Source: Lycorma delicatula (lineage: Eukaryota > Arthropoda > Insecta > Hemiptera > Fulgoridae). From it: DNA of 64,000 bases. The translations under genes were made by a program, and so were the position numbers. Every line of letters begins with the position of its first letter. Position 1 is the stretch's first letter. This document shows positions 36,197-46,990 of this stretch, piece after piece. Location: the NCBI RefSeq assembly GCF_047948215.1, contig NC_134458.1:132683571-132747570 (forward strand), written 5' to 3'. The notes beneath the pieces are model-generated. The model was not told the DNA's origin. It did no database searches and saw only the letters and a list, made by a program, of their open reading frames with translations.

Positions 36197-37700
36197 AGCG
36201 TTTTTCAGCCTGGAGGTCACAGTGACAGAAAGAGGGGGTCATAAAATTAGCCTACAACTTTACACTTAAACAATTATGAAATTATTTTACGAGAAAAATA
36301 TCATTTACTATAAACATTTTACTTACACTTATAAATACACACATAATGAAAATAAATTAATGAGATGGTTAGTTTGTTTTTCATTTAACATAAATGGATC
36401 TGTGTTAGAAACACACAAAAGCAAATTGTTTTCAAGTGACAAAAGATGATTTCTGTATTTAGTTTTTAGCTGTTGTATTTAGTTGTTAGGGATGTAGGAT
36501 GTAGGGGGTATACTGAAATGAAACGACTAGCACTAGATAAGGAATCTTGGAGAGCTGCATCAAACCAGTCAAATGACTGAAGACAAAAAAAAAGAAAAGT
36601 TTTTAGCTTAATTTAGTTTCATCTATGGTAGATGTAAAACCATTTTCAAGGTAAGATTTGGTGAAAGAGATTCATATTTTTAATGCTTCTGATACTAAAT
36701 TTTCATATTCACTTCCACGTGCAAGCCAGAACATATCTAAATCTTCAGATGTGAATTATAGTTGTAACATTTAATTGGCAGACATTTCAGTTAGCTGGTT
36801 ATGAATCTCAACCGGTAACTTAACAGCTGAAACATTTTCACTAAATAGATTCAATACCTATTTCTTTGAGGAATCATTTTTATCTTCAGGGAAATACTCT
36901 TAACAACTACAAACTGAATTTTTATCTCATGTAAATGCATCTTCATACTCTCCAAACATTGCTGAATTGTATTCTTCATCCAAATTTTTCTCAGAATCAG
37001 AAGTGAGTGGAAACATATCAAAATGTTTATACTGAGGGCTTATAATCCAGATATCAAGCTTCCTAATGAAAGCATGAACTTTGTCATTAATAAAATATTT
37101 TTATTGTGTCCTTGAAAATTCATATTCAAGTTGTTTAAATACCAAAATACATCAGCTAAGTAAACCAACAGCAATATATACTCATTCTCTAAAAACATTA
37201 AGAATGGCATGTGATTATCTTGGAAAAATAATAATTCATCTCACAATTCTACTAACGGGATTAATACTTTCTCCCGTAATAACCATTTGATCTCTGTGTG
37301 GAAAAGAAGAGATTTTTTATTTTTGCCCATTTCATCACATAGTTTAGCAAACAACCTTTTCTGTAATAGGCAACTTTTAATAAAATCAACCATTTTAATG
37401 GCTTTACAAATTTTGTTTAAGATTTTCTAGCAGATTTTCTGTGATAAGAGAATATCTGTGAAGAAAGCAGTGCAACCCTCGTGGTATAAAACAGCCTTTT
37501 AATTTTTTTCAGAAATCCACTGTTCTTTCCTGTTATCACCTTTGCATCATCACTAAATATATTGCAGTACATTTGTTCAATCTATGTTATAGTTCTTAGT
37601 AGCTTCATAAGCTACAAATTAACCCAATAATAGTACTGGAGAAACTGCAGTTGGAGTTAGACCTTCTCAGTGAATGGCTAGTCAAATGGGGAAGGTACAT
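36197..37700 (-). pseudogene. Second hAT transposase remnant (ZBED/SCAND3-like)
   Basis: Minus-strand reading in broken frames gives IKMVDFIKSCLLQKRLFAKL, CDEMGKNKKSLLFHTEIKWL then LREKVLIPLVEL (family form LLFHTEVRWLSRGKVL), YLADVFWYLNNLNMNFQGHN (family form LADIF..LN.LN..LQGKN), and a C-terminal ENNLLLCVSNTDPF. The 36197 end, CAGCGTTTTTCAGCC, resembles a hAT terminal repeat (CAGCGGTTCTCAACC type). The other terminus was not found; a SINE and LINE fragment lie beyond 37750. A LINE interrupts it at 36472-36597. It is unrelated in position to the hAT at 3096 but of the same broad family. Confidence 0.78.
36472..36597 (+). mobile_element. Very short LINE 3' end inserted in the hAT remnant
   Basis: 126 bp, encoding the last residues VRDVGCRGYTEMKRLALDKE and then SWRAASNQSND before a stop, a short 3' end and poly(A). 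It is the same LINE family as 6211-7028, with about five differences across the shared ~100 bp. An 11-bp target duplication AGTTTTTAGCT lies at 36461-36471 and 36598-36608. Extreme 5' truncation. Confidence 0.9.
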
Positions 37701-37767
37701 GTTAATGCTTTAAAGTTGAGTCATGTGATGTTTGCAATGAGGAGAAGAGTATGCCCACGAATCTACT

Positions 37768-38068
37768 CTACTCTTTTTCTGTTTTAACCTCCAGAACCAC
37801 CATAAGGTATTACTTTAGAGGATGTATGAGGATGATATGTTTGAATGTAAATGAAGTGTAAGTCTTGTAAAATCTTAGGTCAACCATTCCTGAGATATGT
37901 GATTAATTGAAACCCAACCACCAAAGAATACCGGTATCCACGATCTAGTGTTCAAATTCATATAAAACTACCTACCCTTACTGGGATTTGAATCTTAGAA
38001 CTCTCAACTTCGAAGTCAGCTGATTTGCGATGACGAATTCCCCACTAGACCAACCCGGTGGGTTCTGT
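37768..38068 (-). repeat. tRNA-derived SINE (family A), nearly full length with target duplication
   Basis: About 301 bp. On the minus strand it begins GACAGAACCCACCGGGTTGG, has GGTCTAGTGGGG as A-box-like element, AGATTCAAATCCC as B-box-like element, the TTGGTGGTTGGGTTTCAATT block, and ends CTGGAGGTTAAAACAG-AAAAAG. Flanks CCACGAATCTACT (37755-37767) and CCACGAGTCTACT (38069-38081) form a 13-bp target duplication with one mismatch, so both ends are defined. It serves as reference for the partial copies at 10858, 15682 and 47466. Confidence 0.88.
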
Positions 38069-38169
38069 CCACGAGTCTACTTAGATGGAGTGCACATCCC
38101 TCATTCCGACAATGTACGATACCTATAACTTCATTTTGACCCGCCGGTGCCACCTAACATGATAAAATA

Positions 38170-38400
38170 GTATGAGAGAAAAGAGGAAGCAATTAAATAT
38201 CAAGCATAGTATCGATATCATTCAAAAGTTCCTGAACAAAGTGCTGAGAAACATTTCAGAGGCGCCATGGTTTGCAAAGAACAAGGAGATCCACAATTAC
38301 ATAGGGATGCCACCTATTCATGAAGAAATCCACCGCCTAAATTCAAACTATGTGTTTTGTTAACCATTTAATTCTATTGTTCTCACTATCTGTGTTAAGT
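38170..38400 (+). mobile_element. Jockey-like LINE, last part of the reverse-transcriptase ORF
   Basis: The plus-strand frame from 38172 reads IIQKFLNKVLRNISEAPWFA followed by KNKEIHNYIGMPPIHEEIHR and LNSNY. The pattern IQ.FQNKVLR.I..APWFVRN..IH.DL.IPTV.EEI is characteristic of the C-terminal end of Jockey-clade ORF2 proteins. Upstream RT domains are missing; AT-rich sequence follows. It lies immediately after the SINE and its target duplication. Confidence 0.82.
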
Positions 38401-39851
38401 TATGTTAAATATCTAACTTTGTTTGTTCTTTATAGTTCATTGTTGTGTATACTTTGTTATGCTTAGTTGTATTTTTATTCGTTAAACATTTTACCGTATT
38501 GCACTTTGTTTAAACTTTTATTTTATTGTCTTGGTAGGTATCACCAGATGCCTCCCTTTCACGTCATTACTAACTACAGTTTACTAATAAAAAACATTTT
38601 ATATATTAATCAACTTTCAAAACATGTCATTTAAACATTTTTTTAATAGTTACTTTTATAACAGATAAAACATTTTAGCACTGTTCTGCAACAGGTAAAG
38701 GAATTAAGAGTTTTAAAAACTGTATTTCCATTTTCATGAACAAAAATGGTTCTCCTAAATACTATAGCAAAGATACTGTTGTCCTATTACTTTCCTGTCT
38801 AGCTAGAAGGAAAAGTATTGTAATCGGTCCAGTTTGAGCATATGCAGTTTTTTTAATAAGTAAAAAAAAAAAATTCATTCTGATATTTTTTTTGCTTCCT
38901 TAGTTTTACAAGGATTATGATATTATTTTAAGCAGTGTTATATTTCTTGAAAACATAAATAATAATATTTATAAAATTCCCTAATTCCCTTGCAACAAGA
39001 ATACTAAAATTTGCTAACATATAAAAATATCTCAGAATATCCGTTCCACAGGAAAATGTTTTTGTTTTAAATTCCATAAGTTATGTTGTTTCATAATCGA
39101 CTGAAAAGAGCTATAAATTCACTTTTTGTGATCTCAATGGCTTAAAAATTGGCTCAATGGCTTTAAAATTAAGTTTATCTTTCTTTTTAACCAATATATT
39201 ACTGTTTGTTTAAATTCTGGAATATTAAAAATACAGGTCTTTCATACAGTGAGGTACAAAATTAAAAATAGGTTATTAGATGTCTAAAAGAAGATGATTA
39301 TCTGAAATTAAAAATGATTTATCTAATAGAATTATTGATAATGATAATAAGAATCAAAATCTAATTAACAAAAAAAATATTTTAAAAAAATCATTGTAAA
39401 AAAGATTTGATATGGGATGTGATATAAATTGCAAAATTATGATTTTATTTTAATGATATAGATAGAGGTGTTATTAATTAAAAATATTTCATGAACTAAT
39501 TTAAAAGACAATAGCATTTCTTCTGCATTTAATAATTAATTACTGTTAAATTATTTTACCCCTTACATACCCCCATCACACCTGTTCTTCCTGAAATGAA
39601 ATTAAGTTCCCTCTATAAAGAATTATCTCTTTGGCAAATTAAATACCTTGAGTATTCTTCTTTAAGCTTCTCTTTACTAACAATTTATTTAAGTACCTTT
39701 ATAAGTATAGGGCTTAACGAGTAATAAAAGCAATAAATAGTATGTTACACAACTAGAAATTATTACCAATCATCATAATGTGTTTATGAATTAAAATTAT
39801 ACAAAATATATATCTTTTTCAATATATTCTTTCTTTAAAAAAATATTTTGA

Positions 39852-40527
39852 TGTACAGAGTGTATCACGAAGTTCTGTCGGAACTTACATAACCTATTCT
39901 ACTAGTGAAAATAATGGATTAAATTCATGTAAACATATGTCCTAAAATGCTTCGTCTGCGAGTTACGGCTAGTGAAAAATTTCGTTCTGATTTCAGCTAA
40001 CTCGGTGAAATGAGGTCGTAAGAGGAATTTTTAGGACGATAATTAAGGGACAGATTTAGTGATTTCTTATGGTTTTTGACCTGAAAAAGCGATTATAATA
40101 GGTCCCAAAACCGTAATTTTGAGAAATCCGAGGTAAAAATCAATAAATTGGAGTAAAAGAAACTGTTTGTTTATGTTTGACGTACAATAACTTTGTTAAA
40201 TGGGTAATAAATACAAAACTTTTAAACAAAACTTGTAGAGAATTTAATTCTGAAGAAATTGGTGTAAGATAAGTTAAATAAACAAAGAAAATTAGAATTT
40301 TTTTAACTTTTCTTTGTTTGAAATCACTAATTCTGCCCCTTAATTATAGTTCTAAAAATTTCAGTACAACCTCATTTCACCAGGGTAGCTGAAATCCGAG
40401 CGAAATTTTTGACTTGCCGTAACTCTCAAACGAATCATTTTAGGACATATGTTTATATGAATTTTTTCCATTATTTTCACGAGAAGAATAGGTTATGAAA
40501 GTTCTGGAAGAACTTCTTGATACACTC

Positions 40528-40533
<6 letters not shown>
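39852..40533. mobile_element. Fold-back (MITE-like) element with long inverted arms
   Basis: Begins TGTACAGAGTGTATCACGAA and ends with the reverse complement of TGTACAGAGTGTATCAAGAA. Each arm extends about 230 bp with good matching, including AACATATGTCCTAAAATG, GAGTTACGGC, CAGCTA and AATGAGGT. The middle ~220 bp has no coding capacity. This makes it a non-autonomous DNA transposon candidate; a TA target duplication is possible but cannot be told from the terminal repeat itself. Confidence 0.75.

Positions 40534-40571
<38 letters not shown>
40533..40571. repeat. (AT)n microsatellite
   Basis: About 19 AT units directly at the right end of the fold-back element. Confidence 0.9.
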
Positions 40572-40573
<2 letters not shown>

Positions 40574-40639
40574 CGTATATATTCATTTTAATGTTTACTC
40601 ATACCGAACTAATGAAAAATGAGTGTTTCTATGGCAAGT

Positions 40640-40960
40640 GATTTTTGTTTTTAGCGATTTAAAACAAAAAAAAAAGTTAGAAATATTCGAATTTTTTTTG
40701 TTTTGTTCAACTTATCTTACATTTTGTTCAAAATTAAATTTTCAACAAGTTTTGTATAAAATTTTCTGGGACCTATTTTATTAGATTTTTCATGTCAAAA
40801 ACCGTAAGAAATCACTAATTCTGTTCTTTAATTATCGTCCTAAAAATTTCAGTACGACCTCATTTCACTAGCTGAAATCCGAACGAAATCTTTCACTAGC
40901 CGTAACCCGCAAACGAAGCATTTTAGGACATATGCGTAACTTACATAAAGAGCTATGCTT
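40640..40960. repeat. Partial second copy of the fold-back family
   Basis: Repeats the interior and right-arm landmarks of the neighbouring element (GAAATCACTAATTCTG, GACCTCATTTCAC, GCTGAAATCCGA, CATTTTAGGACATATG) in the same orientation, and is separated from it by an (AT)n microsatellite at 40533-40571. Confidence 0.7.
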
Positions 40961-41329
40961 AAATGTTTATTGAAATAAATTAAAACCATGATTATGCACT
41001 AAAACCGTTAAAAAAAATCTTATTTAAAATCTAAGCTCAGGTGACCATCATCAATAAACACTAGGGAAATAGTATAAAAAAAGATATTTAAAAAAGAAAG
41101 GAAATAATAAACAATATTAATTGACAAATATTCTGTACTTACAATACACCATAAAACCAGTATCTTAGCCGGAGTTTAGGTTAAGAGAAAAAATAATAAA
41201 AATGTATCATTCTATTAAAATAACTAAACCATTTAAATCTCCAATTCAGACTGGCTACCATGATTTAGTGCACCCCTCTTTTATAAATTGAGTAAATAAA
41301 ACTTATATCAAGAAAGATAAAGGCGGGAA

Positions 41330-41610
41330 GGGTCTCAGCGTCCTCGCACACTGGTATGATTTAAAACACCCCTCCGTTAGGGAACTGGGTCAACTGGCAC
41401 CTAAGTTCCTCGTATTTTTGCCTGAAAGGTCAGGGATTAGTCTATAAGTCCATCCCTTTCGTCAACTAATCCCAACTCTCCTGCCACCTGCGGACAAGCG
41501 ATACCTCCGGATCCCCTTATCCACCCTCTATTCTGGACGCCAGGGGCACAAATCCGATCACTTTGCAGGATAATGGACATTAGTATCTTTTCCTTCTTCA
41601 ACAATGAATT
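41330..41610. other. GC-richer block of unknown origin
   Basis: Stands out by composition. A 60-codon minus-strand open frame (41437-41619) shows no known domain. Phrases such as GAGGACGCTGAGACCCTTCC on the minus strand suggest a transposon untranslated region, but no copy is present in this window to confirm it. Confidence 0.3.
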
Positions 41611-42744
41611 ATGCTTCACTACTGAAAATTAAGTTTTTTCAAGCTAATCTTAATTCCTGTATATTATGTACACTTTTTAAAACCATTATTTCTAATTAGC
41701 TTATTTTGTGATCATATTTTAATCAATGTTGGGCTATAGCCAGTTTCTCAGGTCTTCTATATTTATAATGAATCCTTTAGTTCCATTATTGATAATTTAT
41801 AATGAGCTTCTTTACTCGAGTTTCAATCTTTCTTTTTTTAATTTGCTCCAATATACAGAAAATAATCGGTAAAATCGAACAAAATTACCTTACTTCAGAA
41901 AAATAGAGAAGTATTTTTGGGAAAAGCATGGATAAAATTCCATATTGCCCTCCATATAGCAACAAAGTAAAATTTTTTTTTTTTAATTACAACTTTAATG
42001 TTACCGTGTGTATAAATCTAGAAAATTATCCTGTATAACATGGAAAAGCCCTGAAGATAAAACTAATCCCGTATAAAGAGCGATAGATTGATCTATAAAT
42101 ACTCAAAAAAAAAAAAAATGAAACTACAAGTAAAGGAGCATTTGACTCGTTAAAATATAGATTAGAGAAATAAGCGAAAACCCAGTAAACTGACAAAAAA
42201 AAATTACTTTTTTATAAACGGCAGTTTTAAAAAATGTCCATAGTAAAAGAAGAATTACAAATTTAAGGAATTACTTTATAGTGATGCGGAGATTTCATTT
42301 TTGAATAATGACAGCAGCAAATATATGTATTAAGCTTTTAGAATTTTAAATCTCATTAAGACTAATAGAACTTCTATCTTCCATTGTTCTATAAATTATA
42401 TGTTTCTCTAATGTCTTTCTCTTTGTTCCGTTTCTTTCACTACTAATTTCATTTTGAAGGCTAAAACCTATACTTATATTGAACTTTGGAAAAAACACAC
42501 ATTTACCTAATTAAAAAAATAATAAATCTAATAATAGAAAATAATAAATCAATATATATTGCTTAATACAAATCCCACAACCTGCTTCATATAAATCCTT
42601 GTATTATGCCAATATTAGTATTCGCAGTGAGCTGATAAGGTTTAAAACGTAGTAAACTTCAAATGCAGTGAACATAGCGGAATATATTTAATTACTAAAT
42701 TATAATTTATCTAATCAAAAACAGAATAATTTTTATTTTAATAA

Positions 42745-43251
42745 CTAGCCGTTCTGGGCTTGCTTAGCTCGGCCTTCCCTTTTAGCCTAGACCCTCCACT
42801 GTGTTTGTTATCCTCGTTATCCTTGTGAGAATAATACTGATAAATAAAAATTAAAGCCTGATTTTTTTAACTTTTGACAATTCAGTAACGACAGCCAAAA
42901 TAAACAAATAAAACTCATAAAAGTTCGCTAAATGTGCTAATTTAAGCTATTACAATAATAATTTTATAATAATCGTATAAAAGTACTATATAAATTTGAA
43001 CTCGATCTTTTTCTGTTACCATGTTAACAGAAATATAATAAAGTAAAAGGATTAATGTTTTTTTTAATGAATATCTGTAATATCTTAATCCCCATTTGGA
43101 AATTCATGATAATTCTAATTGGAGATAATGCCTTGGAGATTTATACCTTAGAAGCCTCTAAGGTATAAATCTGAGAAGTTTTATTAAAGTTTGTCCCTTA
43201 GGTTTTGCGTGATGCACGCACAGACACGACCCTAGTTATTCTATTATATGT
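42745..43251. repeat. Interspersed repeat related to family H
   Basis: Begins TAACTAGCCGTTCTGGGCTT and ends near GACACGACCCTAGTTA. It shares AATACTGATAAATAAAAATT-AAAGCCTG with 18580-18615 and GTAAAAGGATTAAT plus following sequence with 11390-11450. The CTAG ends suggest a Helitron-like element; this is inference. A hairpin with 14-bp arms (AGATTTATACCTTA) lies inside it at 43137-43172. Confidence 0.45.
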
Positions 43252-43325
43252 ATTGATTAATATATTAATTACTAAAATAAGATTGTTAAAAGATGAACAA
43301 TTTTTCATTTACTGTAGTATTTAAT

Positions 43326-43439
43326 AAACAAACAAGGAAATAAAATAAAATATCCTGGTTCTTGATATGAGTACTGGAACTTTTTAAGTATGAATACGCG
43401 AATACGTTGTTATATTTTATTTTATTTCCTTGTTTGTTT
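43326..43439. repeat. Inverted repeat with perfect 28-bp arms
   Basis: Arms AAACAAACAAGGAAATAAAA-TAAAATAT at 43326-43353 and the exact reverse complement at 43412-43439, with a 58-bp spacer. A further inverted pair, GGAACTTTTTAA and TTAAAAAGTTCC, interlocks with it. Confidence 0.85.
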
Positions 43440-44084
43440 GTTAAAAAGTTCCAGTTCTTTTCTTTTTTGGCTTCCTGTTGCTATAGTAGCCTTCGTTAAT
43501 TCATTATTCCAGTTTAGTTATTTCTGATTCTTATTATTTTTTAATAATCCTTTCATTTATTTTATTCTTAAAATTATTTATTATTTTAAAATAAAATAGA
43601 CTAGAAAAACATTTAATTACATTTCTACATGGAATGTTGTAAGAATTCAATATGTAGAATGTTAAAATAATAAAAGACAAAAGAATGTAAGAACAACGGA
43701 TTCAATTGAAATTCAAGAATATTTTTATTGAAATTATTTCAGTCATACCATTAAAATTAATTACAATTTTTAAACAAGTATTTTTTTTTTCTATTTACTA
43801 CTGATAAGTTCTTTGCCGTGTGTGCCCCTAATGTGTCACAGAATGAACATTTTTTGATCGATTTATCACGTTTAGAATGTTTAATGAAATTATTTCGACT
43901 CCTTTTACATCTATCGTACATATGATAGATTTAGATTTATTTAATAAATAATACTTTTGAGAGTTTTTATTCAGAGTGAATCATTCACGTAACCCTTGGA
44001 AAATCAGTAGGATTTTATGTATTTTTTTTTTTTATTTACCCTATTGTCTTCATACTTTCATTCGTATATTTAATGTGTACCTAT

Positions 44085-44645
44085 AAAGCAACTTGTCACT
44101 GACTGACTGATACATCAACGCTCAGTAAAAACTACTGAAGATAAACACTAAGAAAGGATTTTTTTATAGAGTTTAAAGGGTTAAGGCAGATTTTGATTCG
44201 TTTTTGAAACCCGGTTTTTTTTTGGTTTTTTTTTCAATTTCTAGGTAACAAATGAAGACAACTTGATTTTTGGTGTGTGCACCAAAAAACTGGTTGCACC
44301 TGCTTCCACTTACTTGACTAAAAGACATAAAATAAAAGTAATTAAAAGATTTTTTTTTTAAATGAGAAACGAAGTACGATCACCTCCTACTGGTGTTTGT
44401 TGGATAAGGATAAGAACCGGACAAAATACATTTTTACCCATTCTTCGTACAGGTAACCAGTTTAACTAATATTTTTAAGATGGAGGCTGACGTTTTGAAA
44501 AGTACATTCTTAGATCATTCAAAATTTCGAATCCTTTACTGACAATACTGTTGCTTTGAAGAAATTACAATACATTGATATTTTTTTTATAAATCGAACA
44601 AAGTTTAATTTTTATTTATCATTATATTTGCAGTTTCGTGGTTTT
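44085..44645 (+). repeat. Interspersed repeat H, inverted copy
   Basis: Reverse-complement counterpart of 18517-19466, shorter through internal loss and truncated at the CTAG side. Landmarks include ACGAAGTACGATCACCTCCT, TACAGGTAACCAG, AAGATGGAGGC and AACTACTGAAGATAAACACT. No coding capacity. Confidence 0.65.
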
Positions 44646-45984
44646 TCATTTTATAGTGCAGTAGTATTTTTGGTCAGGTTATTATAATTAAGTGATATTT
44701 TATTTTGTAAAATCATTCTTTCTGTAATATTCAAACTGGTGATTTTTTATGTATGCTATTTTATTTTTCAGACTTGCAATTGTTTCTACGGAAACGAATG
44801 TAAATCCATAATATCTGTGTAATCGAAAAAATAAGAAATAGCTATGCATAAATAAAAATACCGACAATCACTATTTTTAAAATTATACTAAATTGATCTT
44901 TTACAAATTTTAATGCTTAATTCTATCCCTCAAAAACCGATACTGATAAACGAATGACGAATGACGATACATATCAGTCTTAACGATCCACAAATTCCAC
45001 TTATTCAGCGATTCCAACACGGAACCCTTCCGGATAATCCAATACCAATTTGTTAAGTAATCTTTGGTAATTAAAAGCAAAAAGAAGATACTTTATTAAG
45101 ATGGTAAACAAAGACAGTAGTTTTTTTACTTAGTAAAAATAAAGAAATTTAATTAAATTATGTGAGCTTGCAGTTTGCATTTCTATTTTTTCTTTTTAGA
45201 CCTCAGGAATATCGGTAAACTAGTTTTTAAGAAATTTGGATTATACTGAACGAGTTTATCCCTTAGGAAATCAAATTTCGCCATTTTTCGTTTCATGAAT
45301 CACAAAAATCTATCGAAATATGGGCATGGAATTGTATCGTTTATGCGAGATAAATGATCGTCGCTTCACAACCTCAAGGATAAAAAAATATCTCTAATTT
45401 GCAAATTCCCCTTTTTAAAATATCGGCCTATTTATTTATGATTTTATAATAACTGGGGATCATATATTTTCAGAAAATCCTTTTTTCGGTGAAACTGGAA
45501 AATTTTAGTTTTCATTAATTGGTATCCAACTGCAAACTCTTACACATACAACATACAAAGTAATAACTTAAGTAAATTTTATATACATAAAAAAATCTTA
45601 GCGAAATGGAATCTGAAATCTTTCTCAATTAAATTTTCTGTAATGAAATCTTTCTCGATTTAATTTTCTGTAAATGAAACATTTAATCAAGATCTAAAAG
45701 TTCAGTCACACCGTAGAAAAGAAACATAATATTTTAAACTTTAAAAATGAATAATTAAGTTAAGTTTGAAAATGAAATATATTCACGGGTTGTAATTAAT
45801 GAAATATCTAATATTTATATTGTCAGAAATGAATTGGCGATCGCGAGTTTGTACATAATAAACATCTTAATATAGAGGGTTTTTCATTATATACTTCTTA
45901 ATGTAGAGGTTTTTAAAAATGAAATAGACACTTTTGATAACTTGTAAAAAAAAAATTTCAAATAGGGGATTATTACTTACACGG

Positions 45985-46640
45985 TTTTACAGAAAATGTC
46001 GTAAAGTTGATCTGTTTAACCGTTCTTTGTGTGCTCCGTAAGTCTCATGATGGAACAACCACAGTTGTCCATTCGTCCTAAACACGTGAAACCATATCTC
46101 GTTCAACACTGTTATTTGCTAGTATGTACCTAATAACGTTTGTGATACAAAAGACAAAAACTTTGTCTTTTATAAAAGCCCACAAAAGTAGTCACAACAC
46201 GTTAAGTTTGGACTCCTTGGTTAACCTATTAACGCTAAATTTTCTTAAGTTGTACGCCAATCCAACCTCTTGGAAAGTATTCGTCCAAACAAATCTGTAA
46301 CTGCCCGCTGGCATGTACAGATTCGTATGGACGAAGAAAGTAGTCTGTACACCTTATCGTGGGAAATACCACAAAACACGTTAACTTTTAGCGAATCGCA
46401 TATATATTACACAGTTTCTCGAGGGTTTCTGTTCCCAATATTCATCTGCTTAACTTTCAATTAATTTCAAATATATATTCATCACGAAATTATTAATTAA
46501 TGAAAGAACCATCTTTGTCAACGCGTTCCTGCCAGTCCACACAGAAATCTTTACGTAAGACATTAACCATCACTGGAACTTTGTAGTAGTACGACTGACT
46601 CAGGAGGAATGGGGATTAATTTAGGAACTGATTCTAAGGC
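45985..46640 (-). pseudogene. IS630/Tc1-mariner-like transposase remnant 1
   Basis: Minus-strand fragments in several frames: VNVLRKDFCVDWQERVDKDG and SFIN at the high-coordinate side, ADEYWEQKPSRNCVIYMRFA, then DEYFPRGWIG (family form FP.RWIGR.GP), PRSPNLTCCDYF (family form PRSPDLTP.DFFLWG) and FIKDKVFVF, VERDM, GAHKERL. These correspond in order to the catalytic and C-terminal regions of the insect DDE transposases with the R(W)IGR.G and SPDLTP.D..LWG motifs. Frames shift repeatedly; long dead. Confidence 0.65.
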
Positions 46641-46649
46641 TTGAAAAAA

Positions 46650-46980
46650 GAAAAAAATACTAGTTTCATATGTCTGAAAACGCTTTGTTATCGAGTAAAA
46701 AAATTTCGCCTGGATTTTAGTCCCCCCTCCCCCCCCCCCCGATGAAATGAGATCATTCTGAAATTCTTAAGGCGTTATATAAGGGGTAAACTTGATGGTT
46801 TCTTTTTTTTTTTTATCTGAAAAGTCGTATAAAACACGTACCAGAACTTTATCTCCCGTAGTTTTCATGCTATTCAATGTAAAACAGAAAAAAAAGAATA
46901 ATAAATAAATTTAAAAAAATTAAAATCACACTTTTTTTCTAAAAATTATTAACTATAAAATGGTTACTTGATAAAGCTGC
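46650..46980. repeat. Interspersed repeat related to the fold-back family, with a C homopolymer
   Basis: GATGAAATGAGATC, TGAAATTCTTAAGGCG and CTTGATGGTTTC parallel the inner arm of 39852-40533 (GTGAAATGAGGTCG, AGTGATTTCTTATGG). It contains CCCCCCTCCCCCCCCCCCCC near 46722-46740, unusual for this AT-rich DNA. Confidence 0.5.
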
Positions 46981-46990
46981 AAAAATTTCT

